Below the pieces are notes generated by a model. The model was given only the letters and a program-made list of their open reading frames with translations. It made no database searches and had not been told where the DNA came from. This document shows, one piece after another, positions 1-7,446 of a stretch of DNA of 55,191 bases. The position numbers were made by a program, and so were the translations under genes. Origin of the DNA: an uncultured Collinsella sp. (GTDB lineage: Bacteria; Actinomycetota; Coriobacteriia; Coriobacteriales; Coriobacteriaceae); assembly GCA_905194675.1 (NCBI GenBank), contig CAJJTG010000010.1, positions 1 through 55,191 of the forward strand, read 5' to 3'. Each line of letters begins with the position of its first letter. Position 1 is the stretch's first letter.

Positions 1-69
1 CCGTTCGACTTGCATGTGTTAGGCGCGCCGCCAGCGTTCATCCTGAGCCAGGATCGAACTCTCCGTCCA
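1..69 (-). rRNA. rrs: 16S ribosomal RNA, 5' end only
   Basis: Read on the minus strand, this is the conserved start of bacterial 16S rRNA: GAGTTCGATCCTGGCTCAG is followed by the conserved stretch up to the ACATGCAAGTCGAACGG region. The gene runs out of the window at base 1, so only about 69 bases are present. The 5' end is placed by counting eight bases upstream of the GAGTT motif, as in E. coli, and may be off by a few bases. Confidence 0.96.
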
Positions 70-427
70 AAATATTTGGGCTTCGAGCCCGTCCGGTCCT
101 CTCAGTCCATCGCTGATCGGTTCCGTTCGATTCATATGGTTTAAGTATAGGAAAAGGAATTTCTCGGGGCCGCCTCTCGGCGGCCTTGCGAAAAACAAAT
201 CCAAGTTAGACCATTTCAAATGGTTCGATGTCTGCCCGGATGCGACACTGAATGTGTCCATCCTCGCAGTATCCGGTTCTCAAGGTGCACGCTTTGCGGC
301 TGATCCGGTCCGACCGGGCCGCGCGGCAAGGAGATATATTGCCAGACCGGAGGGCCCCCGGGGGCGGGAATCGCGCACTCCATATTTTGTTCACAAATGA
401 ATAGGTCCCTCAGTCGCATCACTGAGG
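70..427 (-). promoter_or_regulatory. rRNA operon leader and probable promoter region
   Basis: The non-coding stretch upstream of 16S holds several hairpins: a perfect 7-bp stem at 168-185 (GGCCGCC/GGCGGCC), a short palindrome at 211-223 (CCATTT/AAATGG) and a 7-bp stem at 408-427 (CCTCAGT/ACTGAGG). A TATACT hexamer on the minus strand at 144-149 could be a -10 box, but no good -35 box sits at the right distance. Leader function is inferred from position. From 428 to 952 I see no convincing gene, only the repeat copy at 595-661. Confidence 0.5.
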
Positions 428-594
428 TTAAAACTGAAGCATTGGCTTCTGATATTGGCGATGACCAGCTGTTTTATGAATATTGAGACATCGGTCATCT
501 CTGGAGCGCCACTTTACTCCAAAAGCATCAGCTATTTGTTTCCCGTCGGTAAAAGGCAGGTTTTGTTCGCCAAGCGTTCTTATATAGAGAAGTT

Positions 595-661
595 CGGGTT
601 CGAGCCCGTGCACCGGCAATAAAAATGCGACCAGCCGGAGCCGATCGCTTTCTATTCTATG
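595..661. repeat. 67-bp direct repeat, orphan copy (T-arm plus terminator)
   Basis: This 67-base stretch aligns without gaps to 1881-1947, with 58 of 67 positions identical. It contains a tRNA T-arm-like motif (GGGTTCGAGCCC) and a terminator hairpin on the minus strand (GCGATCGG/CCGGCTGGTCGC type), the same unit found just downstream of tRNA-Lys. No tRNA gene adjoins this copy, so it looks like the remnant of a duplication or excision. Confidence 0.85.
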
Positions 662-952
662 CTGGATCATCCAGAGGGCGCTTCCGAACTCATTTTCTCG
701 CTGCCATTCATGCTTTCGAAGCATCGTTCGACCTCCACAGCCTCATGTTTTGAGGATCTGCCGTGTTTATCACTGTTATTAATGAGTGTGTGGAAGTGAT
801 CCTCATACAGATACGTGCGATCCGCCAGAGAACTGAGAAGCATCTCTCTGCAGCCCTCGTTGCCTATCCTCGCATCTCTCAGGTCTTCCGGAAATTCACA
901 AGCAGTCTTAGAGTCAATTTGTTTCCGTTTTCAGAGACTTGTTTGAGAGTTT

Positions 953-1750
953 TTAAAGACAGTTCAAAACAATAAGTGAGACACCATAAAGCAGAGCAAG
1001 ATGTGCCGGATAGAAAATGTAGAAGAAATATTTGAGCTTCAGCCCTCGCTTACCATTATAAAGATTGATAAGCAGCAACGAAACGACCGCGGCAGCAACA
1101 TCAGGATTAAATACATTAGCTGTAGCAAACTCAAATCCGCCGCCAACTATATGGCATGACGAAAGGAGCACTGCACATACTGCAGCAAAGAACATCTTGG
1201 CCTTGCTGTCGTGGAATAAATAGAATGCAGCCACAAGCATAATGCCATACACACCGCCATCTAGTTTAGTGTATTCAGCTGCCAGTGCTGTCAAAACAAT
1301 CAGAGCAGTTTCTGCGATGTATCTTTTCCGTTTTGAAAGACTTTGTATCTTTTCCAGAACAATCAAAAAGACCAAGGAAAGCAGGAGCTCACACATAACA
1401 TTTTGTTGCCGAAGGTCAAATAGTTGCCAGGTTTGGACGAAATCGTATATGGGCTCCGCAATGATTGCGAAGACAAGCATATTTCGCAGGTACTTCTTTA
1501 AGTCATGAGTATGCAAAAATCCCTCAACTATCAAAAAGCAAAATAAGGGAAATGCAATTCTGCCAAGAACATGAAGCACATCCGAAGCCTCGCTTAGAAT
1601 CGCCCACTGTTCGTCTGATATCTGACTGTACGATGCGTGAGTCATGATTCCATTGGTCAGGACGATCCTGCTTACATGATCGAGAACCATCGAAATGGCT
1701 GCTATTATCTTTAATGTGCTGCCGCTAATTCCGTATCTATTTGTTTTCAT
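953..1750 (-). CDS. TraX family membrane protein
   Basis: A 265-residue polytopic membrane protein. The N-terminus (SGSTLKIIAAISMVLDH) and the C-terminal YPAHLALLYG segment are typical of the TraX family. The namesake is the F-plasmid enzyme that N-acetylates pilin; chromosomal copies are common in gut Gram-positives and their substrates are mostly unknown. About seven or eight hydrophobic segments are visible. The ATG at 1750 has AAGGA upstream at good spacing. The gene is more AT-rich than its neighbours and lies between two copies of a tRNA-derived 67-bp repeat, which suggests acquisition or rearrangement. No conjugation genes are nearby, so a pilin role is not supported. The family call is firm; the function is not. 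Confidence 0.85.
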   Translation of the reverse strand: MKTNRYGISGSTLKIIAAISMVLDHVSRIVLTNGIMTHASYSQISDEQWAILSEASDVLHVLGRIAFPLFCFLIVEGFLHTHDLKKYLRNMLVFAIIAEPIYDFVQTWQLFDLRQQNVMCELLLSLVFLIVLEKIQSLSKRKRYIAETALIVLTALAAEYTKLDGGVYGIMLVAAFYLFHDSKAKMFFAAVCAVLLSSCHIVGGGFEFATANVFNPDVAAAVVSLLLINLYNGKRGLKLKYFFYIFYPAHLALLYGVSLIVLNCL

Positions 1751-1768
1751 TTCGTATTCCTTACTTTG

Positions 1769-1906
1769 GGTGGGCCGTCAGGGGTTCAGCCTGCTTCGCA
1801 GGCGGCCGCTGCGGCGCTTTCGCGCCTTGCGCGCTGCGCTGGCAAACGCTCGCGCGTTTACTCAGCTCCGCGCCCCCCGACGGGTTCGAACCCATGCCTT
1901 GGCAAC
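1769..1906. repeat. tRNA-Lys 3'-end cassette with GC-rich hairpins
   Basis: Bases 1769-1787 (GGTGGGCCGTCAGGGGTTC) are an exact 19-base copy of the tRNA-Lys 3' end at 1947-1965, including the CC of CCA, the acceptor strand and part of the T-arm. Next comes a GC-rich stretch of small hairpins such as GCCTGC-TTC-GCAGGC and GGCGC-TTTC-GCGCC, then a second T-arm-like motif (GGGTTCGAACCC) near 1882-1893. The same plan recurs beside tRNA-Gly. It reads as a partial tRNA copy split by an insert. Confidence 0.8.
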
Positions 1907-1947
1907 AAAAAAGCGACCAACCGGAGTCGATCGCTTTCTATTCTATG
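1881..1947. repeat. 67-bp direct repeat, tRNA-Lys-linked copy
   Basis: This is the second copy of the repeat at 595-661 (58 of 67 identical, no gaps). It covers a T-arm-like motif, the tRNA-Lys terminator and the last bases of the encoded CCA. The two copies bracket the TraX gene. Confidence 0.85.
1907..1937 (-). terminator. rho-independent terminator of tRNA-Lys
   Basis: On the minus strand the stem AAAGCGA/TCGCTTT, with further inner pairing (CGAC/GTTG), runs straight into a T6 tract. It begins about nine bases past the CCA end of tRNA-Lys. Confidence 0.85.
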
Positions 1948-2021
1948 GTGGGCCGTCAGGGGTTCGAACCCTGGACCTTGGGATTAAAAGTCCCCTGCTC
2001 TGCCAGCTGAGCTAACGGCCC
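1946..2021 (-). tRNA. tRNA-Lys (anticodon TTT)
   Basis: A complete 76-base tRNA read on the minus strand. The acceptor stem GGGCCGT pairs with ACGGCCC, the D-arm (AGCTCAGCTGGCAGAGC) and T-arm (AGGGTTCGAACCCCT) are intact, and the anticodon loop CTTTTAA gives TTT, which reads Lys codons. CCA is encoded. Its 3' end is partly copied at 1769-1787. Confidence 0.97.
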
Positions 2022-2030
2022 GCGGGTGGC

Positions 2031-2059
2031 ATTGTACCACGGTCTGGGACTATTCCCAA
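2031..2059 (-). promoter_or_regulatory. tRNA-Lys promoter
   Basis: On the minus strand TTGGGA (2054-2059) and TACAAT (2031-2036) are 17 bp apart, about 10 bases before the tRNA 5' end. The -35 box lies within the last codons of the upstream aminopeptidase gene, so the tRNA can be transcribed independently. Confidence 0.7.
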
Positions 2060-3330
2060 CTCCATTGGCCGTTCTGGAAAATCACAACTTCACGTCCATC
2101 AGGCGTAATGCCCGTAATATCGATATCGTCCGTGCCAATCATAAAGTCGACATGCGTGCTCGATACGTTAACGCCATGCTCCAGGAGCTCCTCCTTGGAC
2201 ATGTCATACCCGCCCTCGATGCACTCGGGGAAGCCGACACCCAGCGCAAGGTGGCAGCTGGCGTTCTCGTCATAGAGCGTGTCATAGAACAGAACGTCAC
2301 TTTCGCGAATTGGCGTGTTCTTGGAAATGAGCGCGACCTCACCCAGATGAGCGGCACCTTCATCGGTGTCAATAATGCTCGCAAGCGTCGCCTTGCCCAC
2401 GCGGGCATCGTAGTCCACTACGCGACCGGCCTCGAACTTAATCCAAAAATCGTCAACCTTGTTACCGTGGTGAATGAGCGGCATAGCCGAATACACGATA
2501 CCGTCGGCACGCATACGATCAGGCGAGGTGAAGACCTCCTCGGTGGGGATGTTGGGGAAGAAGGGATGTCCATCGGGCGTCTTACCCTTGCCGCCGGCCC
2601 ACTCGTGACCCTTCGTCATGCCAATCGTCAGATCGGTTCCATTTGCCGCGGTGTAATGCAGCCGGTCAAAACGATTGTCGTTCAGGAAGCGCAAGTTCTT
2701 TTCGAACGCCGCGTCATGAAGCTCCCAGTCGCTCTCCGGGTCCTGGCCATCGGCGCGAGCGGTGTGCAGAATCGCATTCCACAGCTTATAGATTGCAACC
2801 TCATCGGCGTCTCCCGGGAACACCTCGCGCGCCCAAGCCACGACCGGAGCGCCGGCGATGCACCACGGATTGATGTTGTAATCCAGTCCACGGCGGAAAA
2901 CTTTGCACTGCGTATTCCTCGCCTTGGATGCCGCGGCCGGCTTGGCTGGATCGATTCCCTTGAGGGCTGCAGGATCGGCACCCTCGATAAAGATAAAGCA
3001 GGCACCGTCCTGGGCCAACGAATCCAACTGCATGCGCTTCCACTCGGGCGTCTGCTCAAAGTAACTTTTCTCGACATGCTCGTACGTAAGCCTCGTCACG
3101 GCGTCGTCGGCCCAGATGACCGTCACGTGACCGGCACCAGCGTCATAAGCCTCCGCAACCACCACGCGCGCAAATGACGCGCACTCGACCGGAGACTGAA
3201 CGACGACTTCCTGGCCGGGCTTGACGTTTACGCCCTTGCGGACGACCAGGCGAGCGTAGTTTTTAATCTTGGGCTCCAGGGCCTTCATGCCCTCCAGAGC
3301 TTCTTCGACCGTCAGGGCAGCTCGAATCAT
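2050..3330 (-). CDS. M29 family metalloaminopeptidase
   Basis: A 426-residue cytoplasmic aminopeptidase of the thermophilic M29 family (AmpS/AmpT/PepS type), which removes N-terminal residues from peptides with a two-metal centre. Family motifs are visible: TEEVFTSPDR (metal-binding Glu), HLGEVAL (Glu), NASCHLALG (His) and the C-terminal THVDFMIG (His and Asp ligands). The ATG at 3330 is preferred because GGAG lies about 7 bases upstream; the in-frame ATG at 3342 overlaps that ribosome site. Length matches the family. It is a single gene with its own upstream region, ending just before tRNA-Lys. Confidence 0.93.
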   Translation of the reverse strand: MIRAALTVEEALEGMKALEPKIKNYARLVVRKGVNVKPGQEVVVQSPVECASFARVVVAEAYDAGAGHVTVIWADDAVTRLTYEHVEKSYFEQTPEWKRMQLDSLAQDGACFIFIEGADPAALKGIDPAKPAAASKARNTQCKVFRRGLDYNINPWCIAGAPVVAWAREVFPGDADEVAIYKLWNAILHTARADGQDPESDWELHDAAFEKNLRFLNDNRFDRLHYTAANGTDLTIGMTKGHEWAGGKGKTPDGHPFFPNIPTEEVFTSPDRMRADGIVYSAMPLIHHGNKVDDFWIKFEAGRVVDYDARVGKATLASIIDTDEGAAHLGEVALISKNTPIRESDVLFYDTLYDENASCHLALGVGFPECIEGGYDMSKEELLEHGVNVSSTHVDFMIGTDDIDITGITPDGREVVIFQNGQWSWE

Positions 3331-3358
3331 GTGCCACTCCATCTATCTATAGAACAGT

Positions 3359-3390
3359 AAAAAGGCGCGCCGCAAAAACGACGCGCCTTA
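3359..3390 (-). terminator. terminator after the 3420-3995 gene
   Basis: On the minus strand an 8-bp stem AAGGCGCG/CGCGCCTT is followed by a T5 run. It lies 30 bases past the stop codon of the two-TM protein gene and ends the purC transcript. Confidence 0.85.
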
Positions 3391-3419
3391 TATCTTAGCG
3401 ATAAGTATGGATACAAACG

Positions 3420-3995
3420 CTACTTCTTCTTGGAGTCCTTCTTGTCCTCCTCGGCAGCCGAGCGCTCGATAAGAGCGTTGAGCTTGTTCTCGGACATGCC
3501 CTCGGCCTGCGTGCGGTACATGTTGCGCAGGGGACGAATACGAACGAAGTCGTAGATAAAGTCACCCAGAATGATGACATAGGACAAAACGATGCCGACC
3601 ATCTGGACGGGACTGGACACCGTGCCGCCGGGAGCGAAGTAGAGCGAAGCCCAAATTGCCACGACGAGTACCATGCCGATGGCGAGCACGGCCCACCAGA
3701 TACGACGGCGCTTGGTGTAGTCCTCATCCTGCTTAAGGAGGATATTCGACACCGTGTAGATGCGATCCTCGCGGGCGCGCTGTTTGGCCTTGCGGGCGCG
3801 CTTTTCCTCCTTGGAAAGACCTTCCAGGTTTTCGCCCTTCTCGAGCTCTTTGCGGCGAGCTTTAGACGAAGCTGGCACGACGCGGACAGAGCTCGCTGCC
3901 TGACGGGCGGGCTTAGCAGATGCGGCGGACTTGCGCGCAACCCCGGTAACTTCGTGGGATTGCGTGCGCTTGTTCGTGGCGCTACGGGTACTCAC
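3420..3995 (-). CDS. Two-TM membrane protein of unknown function
   Basis: A 191-residue protein. Residues 1-85 are basic and low in complexity (Ser/Ala/Lys/Arg), then two transmembrane helices follow (about 100-120 and 132-150), and the tail is charged and Lys-rich. The GTG start follows the purC stop codon directly, with AAGGAG inside the end of purC, so the two genes are very likely translationally coupled. The long positively charged N-terminus would be cytoplasmic and could touch RNA or membrane lipid, but I recognise no domain. A purine role is suggested only by neighbourhood. Confidence 0.75.
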   Translation of the reverse strand: MSTRSATNKRTQSHEVTGVARKSAASAKPARQAASSVRVVPASSKARRKELEKGENLEGLSKEEKRARKAKQRAREDRIYTVSNILLKQDEDYTKRRRIWWAVLAIGMVLVVAIWASLYFAPGGTVSSPVQMVGIVLSYVIILGDFIYDFVRIRPLRNMYRTQAEGMSENKLNALIERSAAEEDKKDSKKK

Positions 3996-4883
3996 TTATG
4001 CGTTCTCCTTCATACTTGTGAACTGGGAGCCCGTGATGATCTGGAAGGCCTCGCGATAGCGCTCGGACGTGCCATCGATGACCTCGGCGGGCAGGTGCGG
4101 AGTCTCCCCCGTCATATCCCAGTTGGCTTTGAGCCAATTGCGGACGAATTGTTTGTCGTAGCTGGGCTGAATCTTGCCCTCCTCGTAGCTGGCGGCAGGC
4201 CAGAAACGGCTGGAGTCGGGCGTGAGGCACTCGTCGATCAGCGTAACCTTGCCATCGATGACACCGAACTCGAACTTGGTGTCGGCGATGATGATGCCTC
4301 GAGTCGCGGCATACTCGGCAGCGGCCTTGTAAATCTTGAGGGACAGGTCGCGAATCTGCGTGGCGATGTCCTCACCCACGATTTCACAGCAACGCTCGAA
4401 CGAAATGTTCTCGTCGTGGTCGCCGATCTCGGCCTTCGTGGACGGCGTGAACAGCGGCTCGGGAAGCTTGGAGGCCTCGGTCAGACCCTCGGGCAGCTGA
4501 ATGCCGCAGACGGTGCCGTTCTCGTCATAGGTCTTCTTGCCCGAACCGGTCAGATAGCCGCGGACGATGCACTCGATAGGAATCGTCTGGGCCTTCTTGA
4601 CCAGCATGGCGCGGCCTGCGAGGTAGTCACGATACTCGGCAAACTCCTCGGGGAAATCCGCCGGGTCGATGGAGACGAGGTGATTGGGAACGATGTCGGC
4701 AAACTTATCGAACCAGAATGCCGAGATGCGGTTGAGCACCTCTCCCTTAAACGGAATCTCGTCGGGAAGAATGAAGTCGAACGCAGAAATGCGGTCGGTG
4801 GCGACCATCAGCAGGTTTTCACCGGCATCATAGATATCACGAACCTTGCCACGGGAATCCGGACGACGCTCCATCGTTGTCAC
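3996..4883 (-). CDS. purC: Phosphoribosylaminoimidazole-succinocarboxamide synthase
   Basis: SAICAR synthase of de novo purine synthesis joins CAIR and aspartate using ATP. Conserved segments include GKVRDIYDAG near the N-terminus, DRISAFDF, the SGKKTYDENG loop, IIADTKFEFG and DECLTPDSSRFWP. The protein is about 295 residues, the longer form of the family. The GTG at 4883 is chosen because AAGGAG lies 8 bases upstream; the in-frame GTG at 4892 touches that site. purB (15572-16915) is on the same strand but not in the same operon. Confidence 0.95.
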   Translation of the reverse strand: MTTMERRPDSRGKVRDIYDAGENLLMVATDRISAFDFILPDEIPFKGEVLNRISAFWFDKFADIVPNHLVSIDPADFPEEFAEYRDYLAGRAMLVKKAQTIPIECIVRGYLTGSGKKTYDENGTVCGIQLPEGLTEASKLPEPLFTPSTKAEIGDHDENISFERCCEIVGEDIATQIRDLSLKIYKAAAEYAATRGIIIADTKFEFGVIDGKVTLIDECLTPDSSRFWPAASYEEGKIQPSYDKQFVRNWLKANWDMTGETPHLPAEVIDGTSERYREAFQIITGSQFTSMKENA

Positions 4884-4914
4884 GTGAGTCACTCCTTACC
4901 AAAATACGACAGTA

Positions 4915-4934
4915 ATGCGGGTTCTTCCCCGCAT
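4915..4934 (-). other. Hairpin between sensor kinase gene and purC
   Basis: A perfect 7-bp stem ATGCGGG/CCCGCAT with a 6-base loop sits about 30 bases upstream of purC. It has no strong T-run on the minus strand, so it may be a weak terminator of the kinase transcript or a leader hairpin for purC. No riboswitch fold is recognisable. Confidence 0.35.
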
Positions 4935-4992
4935 GTTTTCGCAAACTCGGAGCGGCAGGGACGAAACCCCTCCTTCACCGAATAGCGAAAAG

Positions 4993-6558
4993 CTAGTGCT
5001 CCATTGTAGTAGATGCCGCGTCCGCCGTGTGCTCGCGAGGCAGATGAATCGTAAAAGTCGTACCCTTTCCAAGCTCCGACTCCACGGATATGTAGCCGTG
5101 ATGACGCTCGACGATCTGCTTGGTCACGGCGAGGCCCACGCCCAGGCCACCCGCCTCGCGGGCGCGACTGGCGTCGGCACGCCAAAAACGTCCGAAGATG
5201 CGCGACAGATCATCCTTGGCGATACCGATGCCCGTATCCGAAACCGCGATATCGACGTGCTTGCGGTCGCTGAGCACCGACACCACGACCCAACCCCCCT
5301 CGGAGGTGTAACGCATGGCGTTGCTCATGAGGTTGATAACGCATTGCGTGATCATGTCGGGATCTGCCTCGACAACGTCATCGTGGCTCTGCGTCTCATC
5401 TGCAAAGCGCAAACGCAGGTCACGGTCGGCAAACAGGCGCTCCTGGCCATTCACAATCGAACGCACAAACGGCACCATATCCACCGGCTCCAGGTTGAGC
5501 GGCGCGGTACTGTTTTCCATGCGTGACAGGTCAAGCATCTGCTGCACCAAACGAGCCAGGCGACGCGTCTCGGAGGCGACTGTCTCCAGGTGTTCGTCGT
5601 CGGTGGGGTACACGCCGTCTTGCATGGCCTCGACCGTTGCAAGCATGGCCATGAGCGGCGTACGCAGCTCGTGGGCAACATCAGAGGTTAGGCGCTTCTC
5701 GTGCTTCATATCCTTCTCGAGCGAGGTGGCCATCTCGTCGAAGGTCTCTCCCAGCTGATCGATCTCATCATCGCCGCGCAAGCCCGTACGAGCGGACAGG
5801 TCTCCATCGCGAATCTGCTTGGCCGTGCTGGTAATACGATGAATCGGCTTGGTGAGCATGCGCGACATGAGCGCTCCGATAACGACCGAGATGCAGACGG
5901 CCACAACCGCGGCAAGGGCCATGGCATTAAAGGTCTTCTCTCTGAATGCTGAGTCTGCCCTGGTGAGCAGGGCATCGGAGCCAATCGCCCACAATTTGAC
6001 CTGACCCACGTGCTCGCCGGAGGACGTCACGATCTCAACGTTGGCAACACTATTGGAATCGGTGGGAGCAGACGAGACTGGACTGTGCGATGCCTTCTTT
6101 CCGCTCGTACCGTCGGTTGTCGCCTGATTTTCGCGTACATCGGCAGTAGCGCTTGCCGAGGGCCACGAGTCGTCGTAGACGATGACGCCCTTTTTATTGA
6201 CGACCTGCATACCAAGATCGTCGGACACCAAACTCGATGTCGCGACCGTACGCAGCTCCCCCGCAGTCCAAGAACCGTTTTCCTCATATGACGTTGCCAA
6301 CTTTTCGGCAGCGGAATTGGCGATTTCGACAATATTGGAGCGCGTGTAATCCGTAAAAACCGTGCCCCATACAACGGAGACTACGCCCACCAGCACCAAT
6401 ACCGTCATGAGCGATGTCAGGGCAAAAGCCAGGGCCATGCGCGAGGGATAGCTCATCGTTGGCCGTGAATCGGAACGAGGCGTGTTCCAACTAGCCTTGG
6501 AACCCGCCTCGTTCTCCTGCTTATGCTTTTGCCCGATTTCAAAGCGCGCAGGTGTCAT
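4993..6558 (-). CDS. Membrane sensor histidine kinase
   Basis: A 521-residue two-component sensor. It has a cytoplasmic N-terminus of about 40 residues, TM1 at 41-65, an extracellular region of about 145 residues, TM2 at 210-232, a HAMP domain to about 285, and a HisKA box with His296 (DVAHELRTP). The C-terminal ATPase has the N box (INLMSNAMRY), DTGIGIAKDD and GGLGVGLAV. The layout is that of MtrB/BaeS-type kinases. The ATG at 6558 has AAGGAAA upstream, 12 bases after the response regulator stop, so the two form an operon. Signal unknown; the extracellular region has a Ser/Thr-rich stretch around 135-172. Confidence 0.93.
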   Translation of the reverse strand: MTPARFEIGQKHKQENEAGSKASWNTPRSDSRPTMSYPSRMALAFALTSLMTVLVLVGVVSVVWGTVFTDYTRSNIVEIANSAAEKLATSYEENGSWTAGELRTVATSSLVSDDLGMQVVNKKGVIVYDDSWPSASATADVRENQATTDGTSGKKASHSPVSSAPTDSNSVANVEIVTSSGEHVGQVKLWAIGSDALLTRADSAFREKTFNAMALAAVVAVCISVVIGALMSRMLTKPIHRITSTAKQIRDGDLSARTGLRGDDEIDQLGETFDEMATSLEKDMKHEKRLTSDVAHELRTPLMAMLATVEAMQDGVYPTDDEHLETVASETRRLARLVQQMLDLSRMENSTAPLNLEPVDMVPFVRSIVNGQERLFADRDLRLRFADETQSHDDVVEADPDMITQCVINLMSNAMRYTSEGGWVVVSVLSDRKHVDIAVSDTGIGIAKDDLSRIFGRFWRADASRAREAGGLGVGLAVTKQIVERHHGYISVESELGKGTTFTIHLPREHTADAASTTMEH

Positions 6559-6570
6559 ATGTGATTTCCT

Positions 6571-7293
6571 TTATTTCTCGTCCGACTTATCGGTCTTGGT
6601 CGGAGCCTCGAAGCGGTAGCCGACACCGTGGACGGTGTAAAGCCACTTGGGCTTCTTGGGGTCGTCGCCCAGCTTGGCGCGAAGGTTCTTCACGTGGCTG
6701 TCGATGGTGCGCTCGTAACCCTCAAAGTCGTAGCCGAGCACTTTCTCGACCAACTCCATGCGGTTGTAGACGCGGCCGGGGTGACGGGCAAGCGTGGTGA
6801 GCAGCTTGAACTCGGAAGCCGTCAGGTCGACTTCCTTGCCCTCGACCAAAATCTTGTGGCCCGAGATGTCAATGACCAGATCGCCAAAGTCGAGCACCTC
6901 GACGGCCGGCTCATCGGCCTGGTGGGCACGGCGGAACAAGGCGCGTACGCGCGCGACAAGCTCGCGCGGCGAGAACGGCTTGATCAGGTAGTCGTCGGCA
7001 CCGAGCTCGAGGCCGATAATACGGTCCTCGATCTCGCCCTTGGCCGTCAGCATAATGATGGGGACATCCGAGGTGTCGCGAATGGTGCGGCAAACGCGCT
7101 CGCCGGGAATCTTGGGGAGCATCAGGTCGAGCACGACCAGGTCGAACTGATGCTTCTCGAACTCCTCGATAGCGGACTGGCCGTCGCCCACGCCCACAAC
7201 CCAATAGCCCTCGCGCTCGAGATAGGCAGCGACAGCGTCACGGATTGCCTTCTCATCCTCGACCAGCAGAATCTTTTTTGCATCTGAAGCCAT
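6571..7293 (-). CDS. OmpR-family response regulator
   Basis: A 240-residue DNA-binding response regulator. The receiver domain (1-120) has the acidic pair (VEDE), phospho-acceptor Asp56 (VVLDLMLP), the Thr of MLTAK, and Lys105 in IKPFSP. The C-terminal winged helix (140-235) ends with YTVHGVGYRFE, typical of OmpR/PhoB proteins. The ATG at 7293 is preferred over the upstream in-frame start at 7314 because a G-rich ribosome site (GGGGGG) lies 7 bases before it. It is first in the operon and partners the downstream kinase. Confidence 0.94.
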   Translation of the reverse strand: MASDAKKILLVEDEKAIRDAVAAYLEREGYWVVGVGDGQSAIEEFEKHQFDLVVLDLMLPKIPGERVCRTIRDTSDVPIIMLTAKGEIEDRIIGLELGADDYLIKPFSPRELVARVRALFRRAHQADEPAVEVLDFGDLVIDISGHKILVEGKEVDLTASEFKLLTTLARHPGRVYNRMELVEKVLGYDFEGYERTIDSHVKNLRAKLGDDPKKPKWLYTVHGVGYRFEAPTKTDKSDEK

Positions 7294-7446
7294 AACACGG
7301 CCCCCCTGTCTCAATTAGCTAAGAACAAGCTCATTTTAACGCACCTGAGCCCACCGGGTATCGCATGGGTGCGATAGCTCGGCGGGCGGTACTCATAGTC
7401 ACAACGCGCTTATTCCCCTGCCGAGCCCTTTTTAACCCCTCGGAGA

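Noticed and set aside
428..724. 98-residue minus-strand frame with a fair ribosome site (GGAGG)
   Set aside because: Part of it reads through the 67-bp tRNA-derived repeat and its terminator, and the protein has no recognisable domain. A remnant gene cannot be fully excluded.
763..975. 70-residue plus-strand frame next to the TraX gene
   Set aside because: No ribosome site, no domain, and it overlaps the end of TraX.
1695..2015. Three plus-strand frames over the tRNA-Lys repeats
   Set aside because: They translate tRNA and terminator sequence; phrases such as RQGFEPW come from the T-arm.
4884..4992. Possible purine riboswitch before purC
   Set aside because: Only a 7-bp hairpin is seen; none of the conserved purine-riboswitch core can be recognised.
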